From NCBI RefSeq assembly GCF_019645815.1, contig NZ_CP080997.1, positions 2,050,880 through 2,114,879 of the forward strand: a stretch of DNA of 64,000 bases, in the 5' to 3' direction. A model generated the notes under the pieces. That model was not told the DNA's origin. It did not search any database and saw only the letters and a list, made by a program, of their open reading frames with translations. This document shows, one piece after another, positions 22,129 to 30,904 of this stretch; within the stretch, counting starts at the first letter, position 1; each line of letters opens with the position of its first letter. The stretch comes from Mycolicibacter heraklionensis. Its GTDB lineage: Bacteria > Actinomycetota > Actinomycetes > Mycobacteriales > Mycobacteriaceae. The position numbers were made by a program, and so were the translations under genes.

Positions 22129-23292
22129 ATGACCCCACCGCACAACTATCTGGCCGTCATCAAAGTCGTGGGCATCGGTGGTGGCGGCGTCAATGCCGTC
22201 AACCGGATGATCGAGCAGGGCCTCAAGGGCGTTGAGTTCATCGCGATCAACACCGACGCGCAGGCATTGCTGATGAGCGACGCCGACGTGAAGCTCGACG
22301 TCGGCCGTGACTCCACCCGCGGCCTCGGTGCCGGCGCCGACCCCGAAGTGGGTCGTCGCGCCGCCGAGGACGCCAAGGACGAGATCGAGGAGCTGCTGCG
22401 CGGCGCCGACATGGTGTTCGTCACCGCCGGGGAGGGCGGCGGCACCGGCACCGGCGGTGCACCGGTGGTCGCGACCATCGCGCGCAAGCTCGGCGCACTG
22501 ACCGTCGGCGTGGTCACCCGGCCGTTCTCCTTCGAGGGCAAGCGGCGCAGCAATCAGGCCGAGAACGGCATTGGCGCACTGCGGGAGAGCTGCGACACCC
22601 TGATCGTGATCCCCAACGACCGACTGCTGCAGATGGGCGACGCCCAGGTCTCGCTGATGGACGCGTTCCGCAGCGCCGACGAGGTGCTGCTCAACGGTGT
22701 CCAGGGCATCACCGACCTGATCACCACCCCCGGCCTGATCAACGTCGACTTCGCCGACGTCAAGGGCATCATGAGCGGCGCCGGCACCGCGCTGATGGGC
22801 ATCGGATCGGCCCGTGGCGACGGCCGGGCGCTCAAGGCCGCCGAGATCGCGATCAATTCGCCGCTGCTGGAAGCCTCGATGGAAGGCGCCCAGGGCGTGC
22901 TGATGTCGGTCGCCGGAGGCAGCGACCTGGGGTTGTTCGAGATCAACGAGGCCGCATCGCTGGTTCAGGACGCCGCGCACCCCGAGGCCAACATCATCTT
23001 CGGCACCGTGATCGACGACTCCCTCGGCGACGAGGTGCGGGTGACCGTGATCGCGGCCGGCTTCGACTCGGCGGGCTCCGGCCGCAAGCCGGTGACCGGC
23101 ACGGCTGGTCAGGCCCGGCACGCGATGGCGTCCGGACAGGCCGGCAAGGTCACCACGTCGCTGTTCGACCCGGTGGACGCGGTCAGTGTGCCGGCTCCCA
23201 CCAACGGTGCCACGGTCAGCGTCGGCGGGCGCAATGGCGATGACGGCTGCGATGACGACGATGTGGACGTCCCGCCGTTCATGCGGCACTAG
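22129..23292 (+). CDS. ftsZ: Tubulin-like division protein FtsZ
   Basis: GTPase that polymerises into the Z ring, 387 aa. The tubulin signature GGGTGTG is at 103-109 ([14 protein letters not shown]), the first loop [13 protein letters not shown] is at 15-27, and the T7 loop [11 protein letters not shown] provides the catalytic aspartates. A variable linker of about 60 residues ends in the acidic tail [13 protein letters not shown]. That tail is the binding site for FtsW and SepF in mycobacteria. ATG at 22129 has the strong site AGGGAGGAA upstream. It has its own leader and inverted repeat upstream, so expression can be uncoupled from murC-ftsQ. Confidence 0.97.
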   Translation: MTPPHNYLAVIKVVGIGGGGVNAVNRMIEQGLKGVEFIAINTDAQALLMSDADVKLDVGRDSTRGLGAGADPEVGRRAAEDAKDEIEELLRGADMVFVTAGEGGGTGTGGAPVVATIARKLGALTVGVVTRPFSFEGKRRSNQAENGIGALRESCDTLIVIPNDRLLQMGDAQVSLMDAFRSADEVLLNGVQGITDLITTPGLINVDFADVKGIMSGAGTALMGIGSARGDGRALKAAEIAINSPLLEASMEGAQGVLMSVAGGSDLGLFEINEAASLVQDAAHPEANIIFGTVIDDSLGDEVRVTVIAAGFDSAGSGRKPVTGTAGQARHAMASGQAGKVTTSLFDPVDAVSVPAPTNGATVSVGGRNGDDGCDDDDVDVPPFMRH

Positions 23293-23310
23293 CGTTTGGG
23301 CCCCGGGTCG

Positions 23311-24018
23311 GTGAGTTTTCGCGTCCGGCGGGTGACGACCACCCGCTCCGGCGGCGTGTCGGCGGCTCCGTTCGACAGCTTCAACCTCGGCGACCACGTC
23401 GGCGACGACCCGGCGGCGGTGGCGACCAACCGCGCGCGGCTGGCGAAGGCCACCGGCCTTGGTCCCGACGGGCTGGTGTGGATGAACCAGGTCCACGGCG
23501 ACCACGTGGTGGTCGTCGACGGGCCGCGTGACAGCCCGATCGACGCCACCGATGCTCTGGTCACCACCGTGCCCCGGCTGGCGATGGTGGTGGTGACCGC
23601 CGACTGCGTTCCGGTGCTGATGGCCGACGCCCGTGCGGGGGTGGTCGCCGCGGTCCATGCCGGCCGGGTCGGTGCGCAGCACGGTGTGGTCGCCCGCGCG
23701 CTGGAGGCAATGCTGACGGCAGGAGCGCGCGCGAGCGACGTTTCGGTTTTGCTGGGCCCGGCGGTGAGTGGGCTGCACTACGAGGTGCCCGCCGAGATGG
23801 CCGACGAGGTCGAGGCGGCTTTGCCCGGCAGTCGCACCGTCACGTCGGCCGGCACTGTCGGGCTGGACCTGCGGGCTGGAATCGCCCGTCAACTACGGGA
23901 ATTGGGCGTCACCGCGATCGACGCCGACCCGCGTTGTACGGCGGCGGACCCGAAACTTTTCAGTCACCGTCGCGACGGGCTCACCGGCCGGCTTGCGTCC
24001 CTGGTGTGGCTGGAATGA
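23311..24018 (+). CDS. pgeF: Peptidoglycan editing factor PgeF (YfiH, multicopper polyphenol oxidase family)
   Basis: A 235-aa YfiH/DUF152 protein. Conserved metal-site motifs are visible: WMNQVHGDHV, VVTADCVPVLMAD and AAVHAGRVGAQHG, plus DPRCTAADPKLFSHRRDG near the C-terminus. In other bacteria members act on purine nucleosides and help prevent misincorporation into the cell wall. GTG at 23311 fits the conserved N-terminus VSFRVRRVTTTR; a TTG at 23296 is also in frame. Neither has a strong ribosome site. It follows ftsZ after 18 bases. The yggS gene that normally follows in mycobacteria is absent. Confidence 0.9.
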   Translation: MSFRVRRVTTTRSGGVSAAPFDSFNLGDHVGDDPAAVATNRARLAKATGLGPDGLVWMNQVHGDHVVVVDGPRDSPIDATDALVTTVPRLAMVVVTADCVPVLMADARAGVVAAVHAGRVGAQHGVVARALEAMLTAGARASDVSVLLGPAVSGLHYEVPAEMADEVEAALPGSRTVTSAGTVGLDLRAGIARQLRELGVTAIDADPRCTAADPKLFSHRRDGLTGRLASLVWLE

Positions 24019-24173
24019 GTCCGCGGTAGAGGTCGCTGGAGGGGGTGAGTGAAAACGGTGGGAGCTGTCCGCGTGTCGGTGCCGCGCCAACGCGCTCGCT
24101 GCCGTTACCGTCACCGTTATTAGTCACTTCAGTCACACCTTCATCACAGTCATCAGCCTAGAAGGGTCCAGGG

Positions 24174-24842
24174 ATGAGCACACTCCACAAGGTCAAGGCC
24201 TACTTCGGGATGGCTCCTATGGAGGACTACGACGACGACTACTACGAGGACGGCGATGACCGCGCCGGCTCGCGTGACTACGCACCTCGGGCGGAGCGGT
24301 TCGGGGAGGATGTTTTCGACCGGGTCGGCGGCCGCTCCGAGAGCCGTTACGATGACCGCTTCGAGGACCGGGACTACGACGACGCGCCCGCCGGCTACCG
24401 GGGCGGCTACGACGACGATGTCCGCGACCCCCGCTACCGCGCGCGTGAGTTCGACCGTCCCCGTGACTTCGAGCGCCGGTTCTCCTCGCTGCGCGGCTCG
24501 ACCCGCGGCGCCCTGGCGATGGAGCCGCGACGGATGGCGCAGATGTTCGACGAGAGCAGCCCACTGTCGAAGATCACCACGCTGCGGCCCAAGGACTACA
24601 GCGAAGCCCGCACCATCGGCGAGCGGTTCCGCGACGGCACCCCGGTCATCATGGACCTGGTGTCGATGGACAACGCCGACGCCAAGCGGCTGGTCGACTT
24701 CGCCGCAGGCCTGGCCTTCGCCCTGCGCGGCTCTTTCGACAAGGTCGCGACCAAGGTGTTTCTGCTGTCCCCGGCCGACGTCGACGTGTCTCCGGAGGAG
24801 CGCCGCCGCATCGCCGAGACCGGCTTCTACGCTTATCGGTAG
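24174..24842 (+). CDS. sepF: Cell division protein SepF
   Basis: Z-ring membrane anchor of actinobacteria, which lack FtsA; 222 aa. An N-terminal amphipathic stretch ([15 protein letters not shown]) is followed by a long Asp/Tyr/Arg-rich linker (about 20-105) and the globular SepF domain from about [20 protein letters not shown] to the end. This domain dimerises and binds the FtsZ tail. ATG at 24174 follows AGAAGGGTCCAGGG. The 155 bases upstream contain several GTCA repeats and AT-rich sequence, so a separate promoter is plausible. Confidence 0.94.
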   Translation: MSTLHKVKAYFGMAPMEDYDDDYYEDGDDRAGSRDYAPRAERFGEDVFDRVGGRSESRYDDRFEDRDYDDAPAGYRGGYDDDVRDPRYRAREFDRPRDFERRFSSLRGSTRGALAMEPRRMAQMFDESSPLSKITTLRPKDYSEARTIGERFRDGTPVIMDLVSMDNADAKRLVDFAAGLAFALRGSFDKVATKVFLLSPADVDVSPEERRRIAETGFYAYR

Positions 24843-24912
24843 TCTGGGAGGGCAGTCGAGCCGGTCAGCACTGCTGATGCGGGCCCACCCTCGTCAGTAA
24901 GGTCGCATTCCG

Positions 24913-25203
24913 TTGGCGCTGTTCTTCACGATTCTCGGTATCGCGCTATTTGTTTTCTGGCTGTTGCTGATCGCCCGAATCGTCATCGAGTTCATCCGCT
25001 CGTTCAGCCGTGACTGGCACCCGCGGGGGGCCACGGTGGTGATCCTGGAGCTGATCATGAGCATCACCGATCCGCCGGTGAAGCTGCTGCGACGCCTCAT
25101 ACCGCAGTTGACCATCGGGGCGGTGCGCATCGACCTCTCGATCATGGTGCTGCTGCTGATCGCGTTCGTCGGGATGGAACTGGCCCTGCAGCACGCCGCG
25201 TGA
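24913..25203 (+). CDS. YggT-family membrane protein
   Basis: A 96-aa integral membrane protein with two hydrophobic hairpins (about 3-21 and 70-92) flanking a loop with SITDPPVKLLRRLIP, the YggT signature. It matches the Rv2146c position and length as I recall them. The TTG at 24913 (reading LALFFTILGIALF) is the only suitable start and has no clear ribosome site. Members are linked genetically to division and osmotic tolerance, with no known biochemistry. It converges with the DUF2249 gene, 7 bases apart. Confidence 0.88.
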   Translation: MALFFTILGIALFVFWLLLIARIVIEFIRSFSRDWHPRGATVVILELIMSITDPPVKLLRRLIPQLTIGAVRIDLSIMVLLLIAFVGMELALQHAA

Positions 25204-25210
25204 CTCGGAC

Positions 25211-26005
25211 TCAGACCCGGGTCAGGCGCAACCGCCAGGCCTCCGGTCCGCGTTCCTCGTAACCGACCGCCAGCCGGCCACCGCTGCGCTCCGCGAGCTG
25301 ACGCAGCAGCGGAATCGGGTCGTGCGGCGCCACCAGCAGCATCGATCCGCCCACCGGAACCGCGTCGAAGGCACCGAACACCGTCGCATGCCTGATGGCG
25401 TGCGGAACCTCTCGTACGTCCAGTTCGGGCATCTCGTCGTCTTCCTCGCCGCAGCCGCACCCGGCGTGGCCGTCGTGTCCGTGGGCCTGTGGGGCGGGCT
25501 GGGCGGCTGGAGCGGAGCCGACTGTGGCCGCGGGAAGTTGGGCAGCCAGCTCGGCCAGCGAGACGCCGCTGTCCTGGGCGAGCGCGGGCAGCAGCAGGTC
25601 GGCGACCTTACTCAGCAGTGCCTCCACGAGTACGCGCAGCGCCTCCACGTGCGCGACGACTTGTACCCGGTCGGTTCCGTGGGCGATGCGTGCCGCCGTC
25701 TGCTCGATCAGCTGGGTGTCACCGAGCAGGCCTTCGACCAGCAGCCGGGCGCGCTCGACACCGGCCGAGGCGGGGAAGATCAACTGCACCGCGGCGCGCA
25801 ATTGGGGCCGCACCGCCTGGTCGATGAACGCCTGCACTGCATGGTGGGCCTCGTCGAATGCCGGGCCGGTCGCGCCCAGCGCGGCGAATGCCGCTGCACC
25901 CAACGCAGCCTGGCGGCCGAGCAGTTCGGCGTAGCGGGATCGGATGTCATCGACGGCTGCCGAGTCCGCTGCGCTGGTCGCCATGACCACGTCATTCGTT
26001 GTCAT
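25211..26005 (-). CDS. DUF2249-domain protein with His/Cys-rich linker
   Basis: A 264-aa protein. The N-terminal two thirds are Ala-rich helical sequence. A metal-like linker HGHDGHAGCGCGEEDDE follows at about 175-192. The C-terminal about 70 residues form a DUF2249 domain (ELDVREVPHAIRHATVFGAF, then PHDPIPLLRQL). DUF2249 proteins are often found with hemerythrin-like and nitric-oxide or anaerobic genes, but no function is proven. ATG at 26005 follows GGAGGGA by 9 bases; another ATG lies 7 codons downstream. It is not part of the standard gene order between yggT and wag31, so I regard it as an insertion on the opposite strand. Confidence 0.75.
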   Translation of the reverse strand: MTTNDVVMATSAADSAAVDDIRSRYAELLGRQAALGAAAFAALGATGPAFDEAHHAVQAFIDQAVRPQLRAAVQLIFPASAGVERARLLVEGLLGDTQLIEQTAARIAHGTDRVQVVAHVEALRVLVEALLSKVADLLLPALAQDSGVSLAELAAQLPAATVGSAPAAQPAPQAHGHDGHAGCGCGEEDDEMPELDVREVPHAIRHATVFGAFDAVPVGGSMLLVAPHDPIPLLRQLAERSGGRLAVGYEERGPEAWRLRLTRV

Positions 26006-26526
26006 TCCCGAGTGTCCCTCCGGTCGGTCCCGCATGGTTCGACCCCGCCATGAATATTTACGGGTCGCGATTGTGAATAATACGGCGGAGCGGGCCGGAC
26101 CGGTACCCCCGCGGGCCGGGTGGGGCGCCCGGGATCGGCTGGCGACACGTTTCGCGGCGCAGCGAAATAGATCACATTTCGCTGGCTGGACACCTAAGCA
26201 CTTTGCTGCCGGCGGTCGGATTGGCAGAACCGTCCGCCCGCTGTCGCCGGCGGCCGAGCCCCTGGTCCCGGGGCTTTGGCCCGGACACGGTGGTCCGGCG
26301 GCGCTGCTCACCGGCCGGGATCGCCGATCGCCCTCAGAGCGTCCGTTTGCCAAAGCGTGATTTCTGTGGCAGCAATTTGAAATTCACTCTTAATATCGTT
26401 CACATTGCCGAGCGCAGCGGCGGATGTGACAGGATGGACGGCAGTTACACACGGCGAGCGTTTTCCAGGTCGACCTAACCCGTGCCCGATCGGCGCTACC
26501 TACTACCTGACTCGAGGGGGCAGACG
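26006..26526. other. Divergent intergenic region before wag31 (521 bases)
   Basis: No convincing gene is seen. On the left are unusually AT-rich patches (GAATATTTACGGG and GTGAATAATACGG at about 26050-26085) that could be promoter or regulator sites for the leftward DUF2249 gene. On the right, TTTGAAATTCACTCTTAATATCG (26376-26398, split here for reference at TTTGAAAT and TTAATATCG) is the best candidate wag31 promoter zone, with a long leader of about 130 bases ending in CGAGGGGG before the ATG. Promoter calls are tentative. Confidence 0.45.
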
Positions 26527-27330
26527 ATGCCACTAACACCGGCCGACGTACATAATGTCGCGTTCAGCAAACCGCCGATTGGGAAGCGCGGCTACAACGA
26601 GGACGAGGTCGACGCCTTCCTTGACTTGGTGGAGACCGAGCTGACTCGTCTCATCGAGGAGAACGCCGACCTGCGTCAGCGGGTGAGCGAGCTCGACCAG
26701 GATCTGGCCGCGGCCCGTGCCGGTGGCGGCGCGCAGCCGATTCCCTCGATCCCGGTGTACGAGCCCAGCCCTGAACCGGTGGCCCCGCCGCAGCCCGTGG
26801 TGGCCCCGCCGGCGGCCGAAGTGACTTCCGAGGAGCAGCACCTCAAGGCGGCCCGCGTGCTGAGCCTGGCCCAGGACACCGCGGACCGGTTGACCAGCAC
26901 GGCCCGGGCCGAGTCGGAGAAGCTGATGGCCGACGCCCGCGCCAACGCCGACCAGATCCTCAGCGAGGCGCGGCAGACCGCCGAGACGACGGTCGCCGAA
27001 GCCCGTCAGCGGGCCGACGCCATGCTGGCAGACGCCCAGACCCGTTCGGAGACCCAGCTGCGCCAGGCTCAGGAGAAGGCCGACGCGCTGCAGGCCGACG
27101 CGGAGCGCAAGCACTCCGAGATCATGGGCACGATCAACCAGCAGCGCACCGTGCTGGAAGGTCGCCTCGAACAACTGCGCACTTTCGAGCGCGAGTACCG
27201 CACCCGGCTCAAGACGTATCTGGAATCCCAGCTCGAGGAGTTGGGCCAGCGGGGCTCGGCGGCACCGGTCGACAGCAGTGCCTCCGGCGACGGCGGCGGG
27301 TTCAACCATTTCAACCGCGGCACCAACTGA
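26527..27330 (+). CDS. wag31: Polar growth protein Wag31 (DivIVA)
   Basis: Coiled-coil scaffold at cell poles that directs peptidoglycan synthesis, 267 aa. The DivIVA membrane-binding domain is at 1-60 ([19 protein letters not shown], then [12 protein letters not shown]). A Pro-rich linker (about 71-110) precedes a long coiled coil (about 112-245) rich in Ala, Glu, Gln and Arg, and the tail ends [12 protein letters not shown] at 26527 follows CGAGGGGG. In M. tuberculosis Thr73 in the linker is phosphorylated by PknA; the matching stretch here reads [12 protein letters not shown] with no Thr, only Ser74. Confidence 0.95.
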   Translation: MPLTPADVHNVAFSKPPIGKRGYNEDEVDAFLDLVETELTRLIEENADLRQRVSELDQDLAAARAGGGAQPIPSIPVYEPSPEPVAPPQPVVAPPAAEVTSEEQHLKAARVLSLAQDTADRLTSTARAESEKLMADARANADQILSEARQTAETTVAEARQRADAMLADAQTRSETQLRQAQEKADALQADAERKHSEIMGTINQQRTVLEGRLEQLRTFEREYRTRLKTYLESQLEELGQRGSAAPVDSSASGDGGGFNHFNRGTN

Positions 27331-27374
27331 CCGTCGGAGTCGAGTAGTTCGCCCGTCGGACTGGAGGTGATGAG

Positions 27375-27710
27375 ATGCTGGTCATCGCATTGGTATTGGC
27401 GGTAATCGGCCTTGCCGCGTTGGTGTTCGCCGTCGTCACCAGCAATGCGCTGGTGGCGTGGGTCTGCATCGGTGCGAGCGTGCTGGGCGTACTGCTGCTG
27501 ATCGTGGACGCGTTGCGGGAGCGGCGCGCGAAAGCTCCAGCGGTCGAGGCCCCCTTGGATGCCGGGGACGCTGTCGATGAGTCCGAGGTTCCCGCCGACG
27601 ATGACGACAGTGCTGACATCGAGAGCTCCGACGCGGTTGACGAGGTGGACTTCGACGCCGAGGCGACCGAAGAGCCCGCCGACGAGCCGGCCGCCCACCC
27701 GGCCGATTAG
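27375..27710 (+). CDS. Small membrane protein with acidic tail (Rv2144c type)
   Basis: A 111-aa protein with two hydrophobic helices (about 2-20 and 24-46) joined by a tight turn. A basic stop-transfer segment (LRERRAKAP) and then a strongly acidic C-terminal tail of about 50 residues follow (runs such as PADDDDSADIESSD). ATG at 27375 follows GGAGGTGA, an excellent ribosome site. It matches the Rv2144c position directly after wag31. Function unknown. Its stop codon overlaps that of the convergent phosphoribosyltransferase gene. Confidence 0.8.
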   Translation: MLVIALVLAVIGLAALVFAVVTSNALVAWVCIGASVLGVLLLIVDALRERRAKAPAVEAPLDAGDAVDESEVPADDDDSADIESSDAVDEVDFDAEATEEPADEPAAHPAD

Positions 27711-28420
27711 CCCGCCGCTCGGCTCGTAGTCGGTGTGGCCAGTAGGTCGCGGACTTCGTCGTCGTCGGTCTGGTGAAAATCGCGGTAGGCCTGCCCTACG
27801 GCATCGAATGCGTCGGGGGTCGTGACGCAGACGATGTCGTCGGCTTCCTGGGCGATCTTGCGGCACGCCGAGCGTGGCGCCACCGGCACGGCGACGATGA
27901 TCGACGCCGGTTCGGCCGCCTGGACCGCCCGCACGGCCGCCAGCACACTCGCTCCGGTCGCGATACCGTCGTCGACCAAGATCACCACCCGGCCGCGCAG
28001 GTCGGCCGGCGGCCGGTCCCCGCGGTAGGCACGTTCGCGGCGGCGCAACTCGGTCGTCTCGCGCTCGATCACCGACTGCACCACGTCGTCGCTGATACCC
28101 AGGCTGCGAACCACTTCGTCGTTCATCACCACGTGGCCGCCGGCCAGCGCACCCATCGCCAGCTCGGGTTGCTGCGGCACACCGAGCTTGCGGACCAGGA
28201 ACACGTCCAACGGCGCCCGCAGGGCGGCGGCGACCTCCCAGGCGACCGGCACGCCGCCGCGGGCCAATCCCAGCACCACCACGCCCTGGGCGCCCGCTAC
28301 ACCGGGCAGGTAGTCGGCTAGGTAAGCCGTCAGCAGCTCGGCCAAGGCCCGGCCGGCGTCACGGCGGTCGTGGAAGGAGCGTGGCGCCGGCTGGCGAAGG
28401 TACGCACCTGGACGAGTCAT
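27707..28420 (-). CDS. Phosphoribosyltransferase-domain protein (Rv2143 type)
   Basis: A 237-aa protein of the type I phosphoribosyltransferase fold. The PRPP-binding motif VVILVDDGIATGASV is at about 144-158, with a flexible-loop region before it, and the early strand VVVLGLARGGVPVAWEVA resembles the family PP loop. Such proteins in mycobacteria are usually annotated only as phosphoribosyltransferase-like, and the base substrate cannot be read here. The ATG at 28420 is the natural start. It marks the right edge of the conserved core; what lies beyond is accessory. Confidence 0.85.
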   Translation of the reverse strand: MTRPGAYLRQPAPRSFHDRRDAGRALAELLTAYLADYLPGVAGAQGVVVLGLARGGVPVAWEVAAALRAPLDVFLVRKLGVPQQPELAMGALAGGHVVMNDEVVRSLGISDDVVQSVIERETTELRRRERAYRGDRPPADLRGRVVILVDDGIATGASVLAAVRAVQAAEPASIIVAVPVAPRSACRKIAQEADDIVCVTTPDAFDAVGQAYRDFHQTDDDEVRDLLATPTTSRAAG

Positions 28421-28555
28421 CTCCCCATCGAGCCTACGACGGTTGGGGCATGCGATGCGATGGTGAACGCGCGCATATCGGCCGAATCACCAGACAAGGC
28501 AGTCGCCTCGCTGCCACACTCGCTCCAGGGGATATGGCCTTTGCGGAGGTTATTC

Positions 28556-29371
28556 GTGGACGGTTTCGCCGGGAAAGTCGCTGCCGTGACCGGCGCAGGT
28601 TCGGGTATCGGACAGGCGCTCGCCATTGAACTGGCCCGCTCGGGCGCGAAGCTGGCCATCAGCGACGTGGACGCCCATGGACTCGCGCACACCGAGGAGC
28701 TTTTACGGGGAATCGGCAGCCCGGTACGTGGGGAAAGAATTGATGTGACCGAGCGCGACGCGATCGCGGCATATGCCGATTCAGTTGCAGATCACTTTGG
28801 TGCCGTTAACCAGATTTACAACATTGCTGGCATCGCGTTCCTTGGTGACATTGAAATCAGCCAGTTCAAGGATGTCGAGCGGGTGATGGACGTTGACTAT
28901 TGGGGCGTCGTGAACGGCACCAAAGCATTCATTCCTCACCTCATCGCTTCCGGCGACGGCCACGTCATCAACATGTCGAGCATGTTCGGTTTGGCCGGGG
29001 TACCAGGCCAAGCGGCTTACACTTCGGCGAAATTCGCGGTTCGCGGCTTCACGGAGGCGCTGCGGCAGGAAATGCTGTTGGCACACCATCCGGTGGCGGT
29101 CACGGTGGTGCATCCCGGATACGTCAAAACTGCCGTTGCCCGCAATGCGACCACAGCAGAGGGTGTCGATAAGACGAAGGCGGTGCAGGCTTTTGACAAG
29201 ATCGCGATCACGGGGCCTGAACGCGCCGCGCGCATCATCCTGAAAGCGGTACGCAAGCGCAAGGCCCGCGTATTGGTCGGACCAGACGCGAGAGTCCTCG
29301 ACCTGATCGTCCGCATTGCACCGTCCAATTACCACCGGCTTCTGATGCCGCTGACGGCACGCTTTCAATAG
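28556..29371 (+). CDS. Short-chain dehydrogenase/reductase
   Basis: Classical SDR, 271 aa. The cofactor motif TGAGSGIG is at 12-19, and an Asp in AISDVDA favours NAD(H). The active site is Ser142 with Y155-T-S-A-K159 (NMSSMFG, AAYTSAKFAVRG). The N-A-G motif appears as NIAG. GTG at 28556 follows GGAGG 6 bases upstream. A longer frame continues leftward over the divergent phosphoribosyltransferase start, but lacks a ribosome site and homology. Codon use is less GC-rich than in the preceding core. The substrate (alcohol, steroid or fatty acyl) is undetermined. Confidence 0.88.
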   Translation: MDGFAGKVAAVTGAGSGIGQALAIELARSGAKLAISDVDAHGLAHTEELLRGIGSPVRGERIDVTERDAIAAYADSVADHFGAVNQIYNIAGIAFLGDIEISQFKDVERVMDVDYWGVVNGTKAFIPHLIASGDGHVINMSSMFGLAGVPGQAAYTSAKFAVRGFTEALRQEMLLAHHPVAVTVVHPGYVKTAVARNATTAEGVDKTKAVQAFDKIAITGPERAARIILKAVRKRKARVLVGPDARVLDLIVRIAPSNYHRLLMPLTARFQ

Positions 29372-29418
29372 CTGCGCACCCGATAGCTGCCGGAGTTGTG
29401 CTAACCCGGCTGGGAACA

Positions 29419-29486
29419 AATCTGTAACCGATGACGCGGCTCAGGTGTAACCCATGACCCGACTCATCACACTGTGTCCGAGGGGG
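29419..29486. repeat. Remnant right end of a second IS481-type copy
   Basis: This 68-base segment repeats the right end of the neighbouring element plus about 20 flanking bases (30753-30821) with only a few differences. It contains two tandem 23-base binding-site-like repeats at 29422-29444 and 29445-29467 (GTGTAACCC, then ATGACCCGACTCAT). It lies 46 bases outside the intact element's left end, so it looks like what remains of an adjacent copy. Confidence 0.72.
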
Positions 29487-29513
29487 TGTGTGGGTTCACG
29501 ACATAGGTGACAG

Positions 29514-30801
29514 ATGAGTCGGGACATGGGTGACACCTGCGGTGATGGCTGCTGAGTCGGGTCATGGGTGACAGTCATGGGTCATGTCCAAAGCGCGTGT
29601 GGCCGTCCTGGAAGTCCTCAGCGGAAACCTGTCGGTGACTGCTGCAGCCCGCACCTACGGGCTATCCCGCCAACACCTCTACCGCCTGCTGACCCGCTAC
29701 CGAACCGGTGGCCTCGACGCGCTCGAACCCCGCTCCCGGCGCCCCACCAGCAACCCCCGCAGGATCCCCGATGACGTCATCGCCGCCATCGTCTTACTCC
29801 GCGAAAACTCACCGCCGAAGGCCTCGACGCCGGCCCCCTCACCCTGCAAAACCACCTGGCCCGCCAAAGCCTGCCAGTGCCCTCGACCTCCACCATCCGG
29901 CGCATCCTGCACCACCACGGCCTAATCACCCCCCAACCCCGCAAACGCCCCCGCAGCTCCTACCACCGCTTCGCCGCCGAACAACCCAACGAATGCTGGC
30001 AATCGGACTTCACCCACTGGACCCTGGCCAATGGCACCGACACCGAGATCCTCAACTGGCTCGACGATCACTCCCGCTACCTACTGGCGTGCACCGCCCA
30101 CCACCGCGTCAGCGGCCCCGACGTCGTCGACACCTTCACCGCCACCAGCCTCGAATTCGGGTTGCCCGCAGCCACCTTGACCGACAACGGTTCGGTCTAC
30201 ACCTCCCGATTCACCGGCGGCCACAACGACTTCGAACGACTCCTCGCCGCCCTGGGCATCACCCAGAAAAACGGGCACCCCGGCCACCCCCAGACCCAAG
30301 GAAAAATCGAGCGCTTCCACCAAACCCTCAAACGCTGGCTCGCCGCACGACCCCGCCCCGCCACCCTGGCCGAACTCCAAAAACTCCTCGATGCCTTCCG
30401 CGTCATCTACAACACCGAACGCGGCCACCGCGCCCACCCGCACCACCGCACCCCCGAACAGACCTACCTCGCCCGCCCCAAAGCCACCCCCGCCAACCAA
30501 CCCAGCACTGCCATCCGGCTACGCACCGACATCTTCGACCACTACGGCAAACTCACCCTCCGCCACGGCAGCCGCCTACACCACCTCGGCATCGGCCGCG
30601 CCCACGCCAGCACACCCGTACTCATCCTCGTGACCACCGACACCGTCACCGTCATCAGCAAAACCGGCCACCACGTCATCGCCAGCCACCACATCGACCC
30701 CGACCACAACTACTGGCCCAACAAACAGAAAAACCCCGGCAAAAGCCGGGGCAATCTGTAACCGATGACGCGACTCATGTGTAACCCATGACCCGACTCA
30801 T
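29514..30801 (+). mobile_element. IS481-family insertion sequence (about 1.29 kb)
   Basis: Bounded by 23-base imperfect inverted repeats: ATGAGTCGGGACATGGGTG at 29514 onward and its complement ending at 30801, matching at 21 of 23 positions. Each end has a second related 23-base copy just inside (29552-29574; 30756-30778), giving paired transposase-binding repeats. It encloses one frameshifted transposase. Exact outer tips are uncertain because similar sequence continues outside both ends. No clear short target duplication was identified. Confidence 0.72.
29584..30761 (+). pseudogene. IS481-family transposase, frameshifted
   Basis: DDE transposase in two frames. The N-terminal part from ATG 29584 has a helix-turn-helix (VTAAARTYGLSRQHLYRLL) and DALEPRSRRP. 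The rest, in the frame one base earlier, contains the integrase core with WQSDFTHW, LTDNGSVYTSRF and QGKIERFHQTLKRWL, which supply the Asp, Asp and Glu residues. The break is at GCGAAAACTC (about 29809-29818). One missing base there separates LRE from LTAEGLDAGP, so the ancestral protein was about 392 aa. A -1 slip on AAAA could in theory restore it, but relatives are single-frame proteins. The end overlaps a CCCCGGC-AAAA-GCCGGGG hairpin (30733-30751). Confidence 0.85.
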
Positions 30802-30821
30802 CACAAATGTGTCCGAGGGGG
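30753..30821. repeat. Right partner of the 68-base direct repeat flanking the IS
   Basis: Direct-repeat partner of 29419-29486. It covers the intact element's right-end repeats and continues through TGTGTCCGAGGGGGG beyond the inverted repeat. The bases from 30822 on still resemble the left junction weakly (CTACGACACGGG against TTCACGACATAGG), suggesting more IS debris up to about 30850. Confidence 0.65.
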
Positions 30822-30904
30822 GACTTGTCCGTCTACGACACGGGTCGTGGTCTGGCGATTGGGGCGCTGACCGCTTCGGTCAAGCACCGGTCCACCTTTT
30901 TCGC

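Noticed and set aside
26203-26478. Small rightward frame before wag31
   Set aside because: No ribosome site, no motif, and it covers the probable wag31 promoter.
26006-26526. DosR or CRP-type box upstream of the DUF2249 gene
   Set aside because: The AT-rich patches do not match the 20-base DosR palindrome, and only one weak TGTGA half-site is present.
29806-29820. Programmed -1 frameshift in the transposase
   Set aside because: AAAA could allow slippage, but IS481-family transposases are normally one frame and no stimulatory structure was evident, so a one-base deletion is simpler.
30733-30751. CCCCGGC-AAAA-GCCGGGG hairpin as an intrinsic terminator
   Set aside because: It lies within the transposase reading frame and lacks a following T tract.
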